A stretch of 64,000 nt of DNA from Cupriavidus necator N-1 (GTDB lineage Bacteria; Pseudomonadota; Gammaproteobacteria; Burkholderiales; Burkholderiaceae): contig NC_015723.1 of the NCBI RefSeq assembly GCF_000219215.1, positions 992,001 to 1,056,000 on the forward strand, written 5' to 3'. Below are positions 26,380-36,231 of this stretch, in pieces. The number at the start of each line of letters is the position of its first letter. The stretch's first letter is position 1. Both the position numbers and the translations under genes were made by a program. The notes below the pieces were generated by a model. The model was not told the DNA's origin, did no database searches, and worked only from the letters and a program-made list of their open reading frames with translations.

Positions 26380-26763
26380 ATGAAGCCTGCTCACGCATTG
26401 ATTGTGACTTGCGTCATGCTGGCCGCCTGCGTATCGACGGGCGTCGAGGTGAAACAGGAGCAAATGTCGAACTTCCTGCTCGGTTTCTCCACCCTCGACG
26501 ACGTTACCAGCCAGCTGGGGAAGCCCTCGTCGCAGACTACCCTGGTCAACGGGTCAACCATCCTGATCTATTCGTTTGCGGCCTCCAGGCCGCACCCTGA
26601 GAGCTTTATCCCGTTCATTGGCCCGCTGTTCGCCGGCGGCGCGATCCGGTCGTCGACGGTTTTCTTCGAGTTCGACGAGAACGGCGTCCTCAGGAGCCAA
26701 CGCCTGACGACGTCCGGCAGCGTTTCGGGATGGAGCGTGCTGCCGCCCGATATGTTGCCATAG
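26380..26763 (+). CDS. Small outer-membrane-type lipoprotein
   Basis: Lipoprotein of 127 residues with a short signal and lipobox LAAC at about residues 14-17. The mature part (STLDDVTSQLGKPSSQT, then LIYSFA) resembles the SmpA/OmlA-like fold of small lipoproteins, in which a DV-LGxP motif is common. A segment PFIGPLFAGGA is hydrophobic. Function unknown; it could be an envelope assembly or stress protein. It is monocistronic as far as can be seen, 57 bases upstream of the yjdM-like gene. Confidence 0.7.
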   Translation: MKPAHALIVTCVMLAACVSTGVEVKQEQMSNFLLGFSTLDDVTSQLGKPSSQTTLVNGSTILIYSFAASRPHPESFIPFIGPLFAGGAIRSSTVFFEFDENGVLRSQRLTTSGSVSGWSVLPPDMLP

Positions 26764-26820
26764 GCCGGGGCGGTATACTTCTGCTCCTTTACGGCCCTGG
26801 CCAGACACCCGAGAGTCCCC

Positions 26821-27162
26821 ATGAGCGCTTTGCCTCCCTGCCCAAAATGTCATTCCGAGTTCACCTATGAAGACGGAGGCCTCTACATCTGCCCGGAATG
26901 CGCGCATGAATGGTCGGCGCAGGCCGCGGCGCCGACCGAACCGGAAGCCAGGGTGTATCGCGATGCGGCAGGCAATGTCCTGCAGGATGGGGACACCGTC
27001 ACCGTCATCAAGGACCTGAAGCTGAAGGGGGCGGCCGGTGTGGTCAAGATGGGTACCAAGGTGAAGAACATTCGCCTGGTCGACGGTGACCACGATATCG
27101 ACTGCAAGATCGACGGCTTTGGTGCCATGAGCCTGAAATCGGAGTTCGTCAGGAAGGTCTGA
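26821..27162 (+). CDS. yjdM: YjdM/PhnA-family zinc-ribbon protein
   Basis: Protein of 113 residues that follows E. coli YjdM (formerly PhnA) closely: an N-terminal zinc ribbon [21 protein letters not shown], interrupted only by the loop, and the C-terminal domain with [10 protein letters not shown] and [20 protein letters not shown]. Despite the old name it is not a proven phosphonate enzyme; its role is uncertain. The start at 26821 is fixed by the conserved N-terminus. It converges on the LysR gene. Confidence 0.92.
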   Translation: MSALPPCPKCHSEFTYEDGGLYICPECAHEWSAQAAAPTEPEARVYRDAAGNVLQDGDTVTVIKDLKLKGAAGVVKMGTKVKNIRLVDGDHDIDCKIDGFGAMSLKSEFVRKV

Positions 27163-27184
27163 CCGGGCGTTGCACCTTCGCCGC

Positions 27185-28150
27185 TCAGTCACCTGCGCGG
27201 CGGCTTCCTGGACGGGGTCGTCCCCGACTGCGCGAACGGGCTGTCGCGAACATCTGCATGTCGCGCAGGATGCAGTCCAGCAGCGTATTCGCGGCCACGC
27301 CCATCGGGCGGCCTGTCTTCACCAGCAGACGTGCCTTGGCGGCCTCGAACAGCGGATGGGCGATAGGCAGCGTAACCAGTTCGCCGGACTGCAATTCACG
27401 ATAGGCCGCGAACCCGCCGATCAGCGTGATGCCATCATGCCGCTTCACGAAATGGCGCAGCACGGCCAGGGAGTTCGTGGTCAGCGTCGGGCGGATCTGG
27501 ACATTCTCCGTGTAGGCCAGCATCTGCACGATCTGCCCGAGTCCGAATGCCGGCGGCATCATCGCCAGCGGGTAGTCGCCCAGTTCGCGCACGTCGACCT
27601 TGCCGCCCCGGCGTGCCAGGGGATGCCCGGCATGCACCAGCAGCACCACCGGTTGCGATGACGTGGCAACCCAGGTGATATCGGCATGCGCAGGCGGATT
27701 GTAGGCCAGCCCGATATGCGCGCGGCTTTCCGCTACCTCTTGCAGGACGTTGTTGACCGGGAGGATGTCGACGGTCACGTCGAGCCTGGGATAGCGCGCA
27801 CAGAAATCCGTCAGCACTTCGTCCATCAGTCCGTCGACATAGCCCTCGCTGGTGGCGATGCGCACCTGGCCGTGCTGCAGGCCGCGCAAGGCCTGCAGGC
27901 GGTCCTCGAAGAGCTCCTGCTGTGCGCGGCAGCCGCGCCAGTACTCAAGCAGGTGTACTGCGGCTTCGGTCGGCTGCACCCCGCGTGCATGGCGGTCGAA
28001 CAGCGGCGCGCCGACCTCCTCTTCCAGCAGCCGGATCTGGCGCGTGATCACCGATGGCGAGGTGTTGATGCTGTCGGCCGCACCACGGATCGAGCCATGT
28101 GTCAGTACCTCGTGGAAATAGCGCAGCCTGCGCTGGTTCAGTTCCCGCAT
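27185..28150 (-). CDS. LysR-family transcriptional regulator
   Basis: Regulator of 321 residues: N-terminal helix-turn-helix ([36 protein letters not shown]) and an effector domain. The start at 28150 is the first residue of the conserved DNA-binding domain; longer in-frame starts give an unrelated extension. It is divergent from the MFS-MlrC operon and is likely to control it. The C-terminus is rich in Arg, Gly and Pro, which is unusual but not informative. Confidence 0.88.
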   Translation of the reverse strand: MRELNQRRLRYFHEVLTHGSIRGAADSINTSPSVITRQIRLLEEEVGAPLFDRHARGVQPTEAAVHLLEYWRGCRAQQELFEDRLQALRGLQHGQVRIATSEGYVDGLMDEVLTDFCARYPRLDVTVDILPVNNVLQEVAESRAHIGLAYNPPAHADITWVATSSQPVVLLVHAGHPLARRGGKVDVRELGDYPLAMMPPAFGLGQIVQMLAYTENVQIRPTLTTNSLAVLRHFVKRHDGITLIGGFAAYRELQSGELVTLPIAHPLFEAAKARLLVKTGRPMGVAANTLLDCILRDMQMFATARSRSRGRPRPGSRRAGD

Positions 28151-28287
28151 GTCGGATCCCGCTGTTGCCAATAGGGCAACGATAGCGGACTTAAGTTGCT
28201 CTTGCTCTGTTTTTTCATATGCCAGAGGATCGACCCTGAACGACATCGCATCCACAAGAGATAGAGCCGACCACGGGAGAGACCGAC

Positions 28288-29607
28288 ATGTCCGCAACCC
28301 TGCCCCCACGTACCACGCCGGAGTACGCCAGCGCCGCGCAGCAGGCGCTGTACCGCAAGCTGAACTGGCGCCTGTTGCCGTTCCTGCTGCTCTGCTACAC
28401 CTTTGCCTACCTGGATCGCGTCAATATCGGCTTTGCCAAACTGCAGATGCAAAGCGATCTCGGCTTTTCCGATGCGGTGTACGGGCTGGGCGCCGGCATC
28501 TTCTTCTTCGGTTACGTCCTGTTCGAAATCCCGAGCAACCTGCTGCTGCCCCGGATTGGTGCCCGCAAGACCATCAGCCGCATCCTGGTGCTGTGGGGTA
28601 TCACTTCCGCGGGCATGATGTTCGTGCGTGACGAGACCACGTTCTATGTGCTGCGCTTTCTGCTCGGCGTGTTCGAGGCCGGCTTTGCACCGGGCATGAT
28701 CTTCTATCTCACCTACTGGTACGGGCAGCGGCGCATGGCGCGCGTGATGGCCGTGGTGATGCTGGCCGGGCCCATCGGCGGGATCTTCGGCTCGCCGCTG
28801 TCCACGTGGCTGATGACAGGCCTGTCCGGCGCGCATGGCCTGGCGGGCTGGCAATGGATGTTCCTGGCCGAAGGGCTGCCTTGCGTGCTGCTCGGTGCCC
28901 TGGCGCTGCGCGTGCTGGCCGACAGGCCCGCCGAGGCGAAGTGGCTCAGCGACGAAGAGAAGCGCATGCTGGCGGCTGAACTGCAGGTGCCGGCAGGCGG
29001 CCACCAGTCATTCGGCCAGGTGGCACGCGATCGGCGTGTCTACCTGCTGGCCTTTGCCTACTTCACGATGATCTGCGGCATCTATGCCGTGAGCTTCTGG
29101 CTGCCGTCGATCCTCAAGGCCGACGGCGTCACGGACACCATGCAGATCGGGCTGTATTCGATGATTCCGTACATGGCGGCGGCGATTGCCATGGTCGTGA
29201 TCGGCCGCAGCTCGGATCGTCGCGGCGAGCGCCGCTGGCACAGCGCGGTCCCCGCATTTGTCGGCGCCGTGGCGCTGGCCCTGGCCACGGTGTCGAGTGG
29301 AAACCTGCCGCTGTCATTGCTTTGCATGACCGTCGCCACGGCGATGATGTGGGCCGCCTACACGGTGTTCTGGGCCATTCCGTCGCAATACCTGAAGGGC
29401 GATGCCGCCGCGGGTGGTATCGCGCTGATCAATACCATCGGCCTGATTGGCGGCTTCCTGAGCCCGACCATCATTGGGGCGGTGCGCACCGCCACCGGCA
29501 GCATGCAGGCCGGCCTGCTGGTGATGGTGGCGCTGCTGATGGCCGGAGCGGCCGTACTGGTAGCCAACCGGATGCCATCGCCCCAGGGCGCGGTCTCGCC
29601 CGCCTGA
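28288..29607 (+). CDS. MFS transporter, anion:cation symporter type
   Basis: Permease of 439 residues in the ACS branch, with [18 protein letters not shown] and [20 protein letters not shown], about 12 membrane spans. GGGAGAG precedes the ATG at 28288. It resembles the ureide-unit permease at 14874 but is not a close duplicate. The M81 metallopeptidase follows after 29 bases, so the two probably import and hydrolyse one compound. Confidence 0.87.
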   Translation: MSATLPPRTTPEYASAAQQALYRKLNWRLLPFLLLCYTFAYLDRVNIGFAKLQMQSDLGFSDAVYGLGAGIFFFGYVLFEIPSNLLLPRIGARKTISRILVLWGITSAGMMFVRDETTFYVLRFLLGVFEAGFAPGMIFYLTYWYGQRRMARVMAVVMLAGPIGGIFGSPLSTWLMTGLSGAHGLAGWQWMFLAEGLPCVLLGALALRVLADRPAEAKWLSDEEKRMLAAELQVPAGGHQSFGQVARDRRVYLLAFAYFTMICGIYAVSFWLPSILKADGVTDTMQIGLYSMIPYMAAAIAMVVIGRSSDRRGERRWHSAVPAFVGAVALALATVSSGNLPLSLLCMTVATAMMWAAYTVFWAIPSQYLKGDAAAGGIALINTIGLIGGFLSPTIIGAVRTATGSMQAGLLVMVALLMAGAAVLVANRMPSPQGAVSPA

Positions 29608-29636
29608 GGCTGGCCATTCAACTTACGGAGACAACA

Positions 29637-31133
29637 TTGGCAACACGGATTCTGATCGCCGGATTTCAGCACGAGACCAATACCTTTGCACCGTCAAAGG
29701 CCACCTATGCCAGCTTCGAGCGCGGCGAGGGCTTTCCGGCGATGGTGCGTGGCGATGACGTGCTGTCGCTGCGCGACGTCAACATTCCGGCCGGCGGCTT
29801 CATTGCCGCGGCAGAGCGGCGCGGCTGGACGCTGCTGCCGGTGATCTGGGCCGGCGCCAGCCCATCCGCGCACGTGACTGAGGATGCGTTCGAGCGCATT
29901 GCCGGCGAAATCGTCGAGGCCGCGCGCGCCGGCGGATTCGATGCGGTCTATCTGGACCTGCATGGCGCGATGGTTGCCGAACATACGGACGATGGCGAAG
30001 GCACCTTGCTCTCGCGCATCCGTGCCGTGGCGGGGCCGGGCGTGCCCGTGGTTGCGTCGCTCGATCTGCATGCCAACGTCACGCGGGCGATGCTAGAGGC
30101 TGCCGACGCACTGGTGGCCTATCGTACGTATCCGCACGTGGACATGGCCGAGACCGGCGAGCGGGCCGCGGCATTGCTGCAGCGCTTGCTGGAGGGCAGG
30201 GGGCCGCTGCATCGCGCAGTGCGCCGGCTGCCCTTCCTGATCCCGATCAACGGCATGTGCACGATGCTGGAGCCTGCCCGCGCCATGTATTCGCTGCTGC
30301 AGCAAGGGGAAAGCGGCGCCGTGGTGTCGCTGTCGTTCGCGCCGGGCTTTCCCGCAGCCGATTTCCCGGAATGCGGGCCGGTGATCTGGGGATACGGCGA
30401 GGATGCCGCAGCGGTCGACGCGGCGGTGCGGGCCTTGTACGACCGGATGCTGGCGGATGAGCCTGCCTGGGAGGTCCCGTTCCTCTCGCCGGACGAAGCA
30501 GTGCTCGAGGCCATGCGGCTGGCCGAGGGGGCGACGCGCCCGGTGGTCATTGCCGACACGCAGGACAATCCCGGGGCCGGCGGCGATTCGAACACCACGG
30601 GCATTCTGCGCGCCTTGCTGCGCCACGGCGCGCGGCACGCGGCCATCGGGCTGATCTGGGATCCGGCCGTGGCGGCCGAGGCGCACCGCGCCGGCGTGGG
30701 AGCCACCATCGACGTCGCTCTCGGCGGTGTTTCCGGGGTGCCCGGTGACGAGCCGCTGCGGGGGCGCTTCGAGGTGCTGAAGCTCTCCGATGGCGTATGC
30801 CGCTACGGCGGGCCGATGATGAACGGCATGCTGGCCGATGTCGGGCCCGTCGCGCTGTTGAGTATCGACGATGTGCTGGTGGTCGTCAGTGCCGGCAAGG
30901 CCCAGATGCTGGACCGCAACCTGTTCCGCGTAGGCGGGGTAGAGCCCGAGGCCATGAAGATTCTCGTCAACAAGAGCTCGGTGCATTTCCGGGCCGATTT
31001 CCAGGGCATCGCGCACGCCGTGCTGGTGGCCAAGGCGCCCGGCCCGATGACGGCGGATCCCGCAGACCTGCCCTGGACCAGGCTTGCCCCCGGCATCCGT
31101 CTCAAGCCGATGGGCAAGCCCTTCCAGGGCTAG
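29637..31133 (+). CDS. M81-family (MlrC-like) metallohydrolase
   Basis: Protein of 498 residues of the MlrC family, named after a peptidase acting on linearised microcystin fragments; most members have unknown amide or peptide substrates. Features are GFQHETNTFAPSK near the N-terminus, DLHGAMVAEH, SLDLHANVT and DNPGAGGDSNTTGIL, which carry likely zinc ligands. The TTG start at 29637 has GGAG 7 bases upstream and gives the normal MlrC N-terminus. It is co-directional with the MFS gene and convergent with the P450 gene. Confidence 0.88.
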   Translation: MATRILIAGFQHETNTFAPSKATYASFERGEGFPAMVRGDDVLSLRDVNIPAGGFIAAAERRGWTLLPVIWAGASPSAHVTEDAFERIAGEIVEAARAGGFDAVYLDLHGAMVAEHTDDGEGTLLSRIRAVAGPGVPVVASLDLHANVTRAMLEAADALVAYRTYPHVDMAETGERAAALLQRLLEGRGPLHRAVRRLPFLIPINGMCTMLEPARAMYSLLQQGESGAVVSLSFAPGFPAADFPECGPVIWGYGEDAAAVDAAVRALYDRMLADEPAWEVPFLSPDEAVLEAMRLAEGATRPVVIADTQDNPGAGGDSNTTGILRALLRHGARHAAIGLIWDPAVAAEAHRAGVGATIDVALGGVSGVPGDEPLRGRFEVLKLSDGVCRYGGPMMNGMLADVGPVALLSIDDVLVVVSAGKAQMLDRNLFRVGGVEPEAMKILVNKSSVHFRADFQGIAHAVLVAKAPGPMTADPADLPWTRLAPGIRLKPMGKPFQG

Positions 31134-31172
31134 TACCGCGCCAGCGACGCGACCGAGCGACCCGGCGGGGCG

Positions 31173-34100
31173 TCAGTTGAAGACATCCTGCCGGTACCTG
31201 CCCGTGCTGACCAACTCCGCCAGCCAGTCCGACGCAGCCTCTGGTGTCATCCCCCCTTGCTCTGCGCCGATCTGAATCAGCACCTGCCTGACCGCGGGCG
31301 CCATATGGCGGCCGTCGCCGCACACGTAGACGATCGCACCCTGGTTCAGCCGGGCCCAGACATCGGCACGGCGCTGCCACAACAGGTCCTGCACGTAGCG
31401 CGGCTCGCCATCCACGACGGAACAGGCCAGGTGGACCTGCACCACGCCCTGTGCCTGCCAGCGCGCCACGTCGTCGCGGTACAGCCAGTCGTGCGCGGGG
31501 TGGCGGCACCCGTAGTACAGCTGCACCGGGGCCACCGGCTGGCCGGCCGCCTGTTGCGCGGCCCGCTCCTCAAGAAAGCCTCGGAACGGGGCAATGCCCG
31601 TGCCGGGGCCGATCAGGATCATGGGCGTGGCCGGGTCCGCCGCAGGAGCGAAGGCGGGATTGGGCGTGCGGATGGCGCCCGCCACCATGGCGCCGGGCGC
31701 CAGGCCCTGCAGCCAGGCAGAAGCCACGCCGCGGAAGAGTCCGCGGCCCGACAGCGCCGCAGACCAGACCGTGCCGACGGTGATGGTTGCCACGTCGGGT
31801 GAGACCAGCGGCGATGAGGCAATCGAATAGAACCTCGGCCGCATCGGCACGGTGCAAGCCAGCAGGCCGGCCAGGTCCAACTCGATGGCGGGAAAGCGGT
31901 CCAGCACGTCGGCCAGCCCGAGCCGGCGCGGTGCCACCTGGGCGGCGTACCCGCTCTCGGCGTCGTCCGAGGCCAGCTGCTGCAGGGCCTGGCGCGTGAC
32001 CGGGCAGCGCGAAGACTGCGACAGCAGGCGCAAGGTCTGGCGCGACACCACGTCCTGCAGTTCCACAAAATGGGTCAGCAGCTGCCGCACGGACAGGGCC
32101 TCGCCCAGCGGCAGGCCGCGCGCGGCCCCGCCGGAGGCGGACAAGGTGACGATGGCGTCCGGGTCGATGCCGATCCGCTCGCACAGGGCCGCGACCATCC
32201 CGGGCTGGTTCTGCGGATAGACGGCGAGGTGGTCGCCCGTGGCGTAGCGCACGCCTGCGGGCAGCCTGAGGCGGATATCGCGCGTGGAAGTCCGCGGCGC
32301 CTCGCGCGAGAAGTCCCACAGGCCGGATGGATCGTTCACCAGCTCGGTGTTGGCCAGGACCGTGAAGCCCTGGGTGTTTGCCGGCAGCGTGGACGCGCGG
32401 ATCTCGGCGACGTCTCTCATCTGCACCCGGACCGGCGGCGTTCCGTGGGCCGGCCCGCCCACGCTGTCACCGGCCTGCAAGGCTTGCCACAGCGAGGCCA
32501 GCCAGCGTTCCGCGGCCTGGTCGAAGTCGCCGTTGCCGTCGGCTTCGCCACGCGGCAGCAGCGGACTGGCGCCGGCATTGGTGAAGAATTCATAGACCCG
32601 GCGCGGGAAGGCCTGGTACGTCGGCCATTGCGAGTTGCCGCAGCCCAACACGGCCACGCTTAGCCCTTCTGCGCGGTAGCCGCTGGCGGCGCCGCTATCG
32701 AGCAGCGCTTCGAGGCGCCTTGCCGAGTCCGGCGCGCGGCCATTATAGGTGGCGGCGATGATGACGGCCAGGCCGGTGGTCGGGAGCGCGTCGGCCACAT
32801 CGTCCAGGTCGCGCAGCGTCGCATCAAAGCCCGCCGCCAGCGCGCCGGCATGCACCTGCTCAGCCAGTTCGCGCGCGGTGCCAAGGCTGGATCCGCACAG
32901 CACGGCAAGCGGCCTGCCGCCGCCCTGCACATCAGGGCCCGCCTGCGGCGCTTGCGCGGTCCCGGCGACCGGCGCCGCGGCGATGCGCTCATGCGGCCGG
33001 CGCCGGCGCGCACGCACCGTGAATCCGTCGGGTTTGATCGTCAGCGTTTCCTTGATGCGGAACTGGTAATCGTGCGCATCGGTGAACTGGAAATTGCGCA
33101 GCATCAGCGCCAGTGCCAGCTTGGCCTCGGTCAGCGCAAACTGGCGGCCGATGCAGGCACGCTCCCCGTTGCCGAAAGGCATGTAGGCGTGGCGCGGCAG
33201 CTTTGCCTCCTGCTCAGGCAGGAAACGGTCGATGTCAAAGCGTTCCGGGTCGGCCCACACCTTGGGGTCGCGGTGCAGCGCGGTCAGCACCACCGACAGG
33301 CGCCTGTCCTTGCGGATCAGGTAGCGGCCGCCCAGCAGCGTATCTTCAAACGGCGCTACGGCGAAGGCGGGCGCGGTGGGCCACAGGCGCAACGTTTCCT
33401 TCAGCACGCGGTCCAGTACCGGCAGCCGCGCCAGGTCGGCGTAGACCGGCGCAGCGTCGCCGGGCAACACGGCGTCCACCTCCGCGTAAGCCTGTGCCAT
33501 CACGCCCGGGTTGCGCAGCAGTTCATACAGCGCAAAGGTGAGCAGCCCGCTGGTGGTCTCGTGGCCCGCGATCAGGAACGTGATCACCTGGTTGCGGATG
33601 TTCTCGTCGTCCAGCCGCTGGTCGGTGTCCGGATCCCGCGCTTCCAGCATCAGGCCGAGCAGGTCGTTGGCCGTGCCGCCCCGGCGTTGCGCCGCGTTGC
33701 CCGCGCGCCGCCGCCGGATCACGTCGTCAACCAGGTCGCGCATGAAGCGGGTGTCCTGGTCGAACTTCTGGTGTGCCGCATGCATGAAGCGGTCTTGCAG
33801 GGCAAAGCGCGTCAGCTTGGACATCGCCTCTTCCAGCGCGCCGACCATGGCCTCGATGAAGGGGTGCAGGTTTGCGCTGGCGAACGATTCAAAGTCGTAG
33901 CCGAAGCCGGACAGCGCGATGGTATCGAGCGTCAGCCGCGTCATGTCGTCCGCGACGGCGATATCGGCATCCGGGCCTTGCCGGTCCCATTTGTCCACCA
34001 GTCGGTTGGCCACGCGCAGCATGACGTCGAAGTAGCCCTTCATCGCGCGCTGGCTGAACGCCGGCATCAGGATGCGGTGCGCCTTGCCCCAGTTGGCCTC

Positions 34101-34460
34101 GTCGGAGCGTGCGGTGAACAGGCCGTCGCCGGCCATGCCGCGCAGGTAGGACAGCGGCGGGCCGATGTACTTACGGAAACGCGCGGCATCGCACAACTCG
34201 CTGGCCAGTGCCACCGACGTCACAAACGGCACGCGCCGGCCGGCGAAATTCAGCTCGAAGATGCCGTCATGATGGCGGCTGCGCGCCAGCAGGTGCTGGC
34301 CCAGCGCACCGGGTGTGATCTGCAGCAGGTTGCCCACCAGCGGCCAACCCGGGTCGCGCGGGATGGGCTCAGGGTTGGGGGCATGCATGGGGCGGGCAGG
34401 GGATGGATGCGGCGCGTCGGAGGCCTGGTCGGGGCTGGATAGCTCAATGGGCGGCGGCAT
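31173..34460 (-). CDS. CYP102-type cytochrome P450/NADPH reductase fusion
   Basis: Self-sufficient P450 of 1095 residues, the P450 BM3 architecture. The heme domain has the I-helix AGHETTSG at 298-305, ExxR at 355-358 (ETLR), and the heme ligand Cys436 in FGNGERACIGRQ. The FMN domain begins near 525 (CGSSLGTARELAEQVH), the FAD domain has RFYSIASSP, and the NADPH domain has ILIGPGTGIAPFRGF and YVCGDGRHMAPAV. Such enzymes hydroxylate fatty acids near the omega end in the cytoplasm. The start at 34460 has AGGAG 13 bases upstream. It is divergent from a TetR regulator across repeated GTAGACA sites. Confidence 0.93.
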   Translation of the reverse strand: MPPPIELSSPDQASDAPHPSPARPMHAPNPEPIPRDPGWPLVGNLLQITPGALGQHLLARSRHHDGIFELNFAGRRVPFVTSVALASELCDAARFRKYIGPPLSYLRGMAGDGLFTARSDEANWGKAHRILMPAFSQRAMKGYFDVMLRVANRLVDKWDRQGPDADIAVADDMTRLTLDTIALSGFGYDFESFASANLHPFIEAMVGALEEAMSKLTRFALQDRFMHAAHQKFDQDTRFMRDLVDDVIRRRRAGNAAQRRGGTANDLLGLMLEARDPDTDQRLDDENIRNQVITFLIAGHETTSGLLTFALYELLRNPGVMAQAYAEVDAVLPGDAAPVYADLARLPVLDRVLKETLRLWPTAPAFAVAPFEDTLLGGRYLIRKDRRLSVVLTALHRDPKVWADPERFDIDRFLPEQEAKLPRHAYMPFGNGERACIGRQFALTEAKLALALMLRNFQFTDAHDYQFRIKETLTIKPDGFTVRARRRRPHERIAAAPVAGTAQAPQAGPDVQGGGRPLAVLCGSSLGTARELAEQVHAGALAAGFDATLRDLDDVADALPTTGLAVIIAATYNGRAPDSARRLEALLDSGAASGYRAEGLSVAVLGCGNSQWPTYQAFPRRVYEFFTNAGASPLLPRGEADGNGDFDQAAERWLASLWQALQAGDSVGGPAHGTPPVRVQMRDVAEIRASTLPANTQGFTVLANTELVNDPSGLWDFSREAPRTSTRDIRLRLPAGVRYATGDHLAVYPQNQPGMVAALCERIGIDPDAIVTLSASGGAARGLPLGEALSVRQLLTHFVELQDVVSRQTLRLLSQSSRCPVTRQALQQLASDDAESGYAAQVAPRRLGLADVLDRFPAIELDLAGLLACTVPMRPRFYSIASSPLVSPDVATITVGTVWSAALSGRGLFRGVASAWLQGLAPGAMVAGAIRTPNPAFAPAADPATPMILIGPGTGIAPFRGFLEERAAQQAAGQPVAPVQLYYGCRHPAHDWLYRDDVARWQAQGVVQVHLACSVVDGEPRYVQDLLWQRRADVWARLNQGAIVYVCGDGRHMAPAVRQVLIQIGAEQGGMTPEAASDWLAELVSTGRYRQDVFN

Positions 34461-34526
34461 GGCAGGGCGGTGTCTCCTGAACGGGCGCTGACACGCGATT
34501 TGCCACGTGCGGCCGTTTCATTTAAC

Positions 34527-34569
34527 GTAGACATCTGTCTACCGGCGCAAGCGTAGACAACTGTAGACA
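34527..34569. promoter_or_regulatory. Repeated GTAGACA operator between P450 and TetR genes
   Basis: GTAGACA-TC-TGTCTAC at 34527-34542 is a perfect 16-base palindrome. Two more GTAGACA copies follow as direct repeats at 34553 and 34563, 10 bases apart. The cluster sits in the 164-base gap between the divergent P450 and TetR genes and is the obvious TetR operator, probably controlling both. Confidence 0.65.
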
Positions 34570-34624
34570 TGCTGTCAACGAAGCATGTCGGGCAAAAACC
34601 GAGTCCTGCTACTAAACCGCATTC

Positions 34625-35272
34625 ATGGAAGCCATTGCCGACGGCAAACGCCGCCTGATCGACGCCGCGTTGCGGCTGGCCGCAGCCAAGCGCAGCTTTG
34701 CGGCACTCAAGCTGCGCGAGATCGCGCGCGAGGCCGGCCTGAATCCCAACACGTTCTACCGGCATTTCAGCGACATGGAAGACCTGGCCATCACCGCCAT
34801 GGCCGAGGTAAGCGCCGAACTGCGGCCGATGCTGCGTGCGGTCCGATGGGCCGCTGCCCGCGACAACCCGGGTGAAGTGGCCACGCGTGCGTGCGAAGCC
34901 CTGTTCTTGTACGCGCAGCATCACCCGGATGCATTCATCGTTGGTGTGTGCGGGATCACGGGCCCGCAGCCCGCGCTTCGCGTTGCCATTCGCACGGTGC
35001 TGGATGACATCGCCGCCGAGATGGCGGAAGACATCGAACGGCTGGGGTTGTGTCCCAAGCTCTCACGCCCGGCCATTGACGACGTCTGCGCGTACGTCGT
35101 TTCCTACCTATTCCATCAATGCGTCGACTACATCGAAGCCGATGCTGCCGGACGGCGCAGGCTGATGGCGCGCTCGGTGCAGTTGAGCTGCTGGCTGCTG
35201 CAGGGCGCGGCAGGGCCGAATGCCCAGCCGGGAACGAAATCAGGCAGGGAGCGCAAGGCCGTGGCTGCGTAG
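34625..35272 (+). CDS. TetR-family transcriptional regulator
   Basis: Regulator of 215 residues with an N-terminal helix-turn-helix (LREIAREAGLNPNTFYRHF) of the type seen in FabR-like regulators of lipid genes. The C-terminal domain is helical and should bind a hydrophobic ligand. It is divergent from the P450 gene, in the manner of the BM3R1 repressor of Bacillus P450 BM3, although that pair is arranged differently. A fatty acid or acyl-CoA effector is likely by analogy. Confidence 0.88.
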   Translation: MEAIADGKRRLIDAALRLAAAKRSFAALKLREIAREAGLNPNTFYRHFSDMEDLAITAMAEVSAELRPMLRAVRWAAARDNPGEVATRACEALFLYAQHHPDAFIVGVCGITGPQPALRVAIRTVLDDIAAEMAEDIERLGLCPKLSRPAIDDVCAYVVSYLFHQCVDYIEADAAGRRRLMARSVQLSCWLLQGAAGPNAQPGTKSGRERKAVAA

Positions 35273-35352
35273 CAGGTTGCGGCGAAACACGCAGAAGGAA
35301 GAACCTCAGCCGAGGCAGCGGTCGAAGCGAGGGGGTGTGTCCGGGCCAGCGC

Positions 35353-35796
35353 TCACCCTGAAATTTTGATGCCACACTCTTGCGCCACCGCCAATAGCTT
35401 CTCCATGTCAGGCGCGCCTGGCGGAATTTCCTCATCGAGCCGCGTGAACAAGCGCGATGCGCTTCCGCCGTGGCTGGTGACTGAAATCATTTCGCCGCCG
35501 CCGATGCCGAACCGGAAGTAATGCACGGTGCCCGCCGGCACATGAACAAAGGTGCCAGCGACAGCAGTGATCGCTTGATCGCCATAGCCGATCTCGATCG
35601 TCCCCCTGGTAACGTAGAACGATTCGTCCCAGTCATGGCTATGGGGCGGTGGGCCACTGCCTTCTTCGCCCTGCTGCAGAAATACCTCATAACCTTGCGT
35701 GGCGGCATTGGACGCCAGCACCGTGATCCTTTCCCCTACCACGTTGAGCGCGCGTGCATACGCATCCGGAGTCACTGCAAATGGTTCTGGTTTCAT
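35353..35796 (-). CDS. Cupin-domain protein
   Basis: Single-domain cupin of 147 residues. Cupin motif 1 is HSHDWDESFYVTRG, with two His and a Glu as metal ligands, and motif 2 is HVPAGTVHYFRFG. No catalytic family can be named. The start at 35796 is preferred over an upstream one because the translation before it looks random and a GGAG-AGAG stretch precedes it. It is convergent with the TetR gene and may be monocistronic. Confidence 0.82.
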   Translation of the reverse strand: MKPEPFAVTPDAYARALNVVGERITVLASNAATQGYEVFLQQGEEGSGPPPHSHDWDESFYVTRGTIEIGYGDQAITAVAGTFVHVPAGTVHYFRFGIGGGEMISVTSHGGSASRLFTRLDEEIPPGAPDMEKLLAVAQECGIKISG

Positions 35797-36231
35797 GTTT
35801 CTCTGCTCCGTCAGTGAGAACGTCGCCGTGGAGAGGGTAGCCAGGTCTGAGGCATGCGGTCGCTCCAAAGCGAGCCGGCCACGGTGCCAGGCGGTGCCCC
35901 TTTTTGATGTCTGGCAATCTTAGGCGCCCCACAATGGGAAGTCATCGCCAGGAAGCGAGGATTGCCGCGGCCAATGTGCGTCAGCAAACATTGCTTCCAT
36001 GCGCAATGTCACTTGCCCCTGGCTCGTTTTCCCATTTCAATGGAGTTGAGAGAAAGAAGGGATGACATCATCCGGCGTCACATACGATCCGCGAGGTGGC
36101 GGCCACGCCGATGGATGGCCCGGAACCTGCGCTTCGTATTTGCCAATGAGCCGGTCGAGCGCCTGGCTGGCATTCGCGAGCGGATTCGCCTGGCGTGGGA
36201 CATCTGATACGTGCAACGCTGAGCGACGAAA
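35797..36231. other. Intergenic region, possible gene remnant
   Basis: No intact gene is seen in this 435-base gap. On the minus strand a frame open down to a stop at 36037 encodes about 55 plausible residues ending GSYVTPDDVIPSFSQLH, which could be the C-terminal relic of a lost gene. The rest is unremarkable and probably includes the promoters of the cupin and the MFS gene. Confidence 0.35.

Noticed and set aside
26821..27162. Reading YjdM as a phosphonoacetate hydrolase because of the old name PhnA
   Set aside because: The sequence is the zinc-ribbon YjdM family, which is unrelated to the true phosphonoacetate hydrolase; no phosphonate genes are nearby.
35962..36207. Small plus-strand frame before the MFS gene
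   Set aside because: Arg- and Trp-rich translation without features and no clear start signal; more likely noise.
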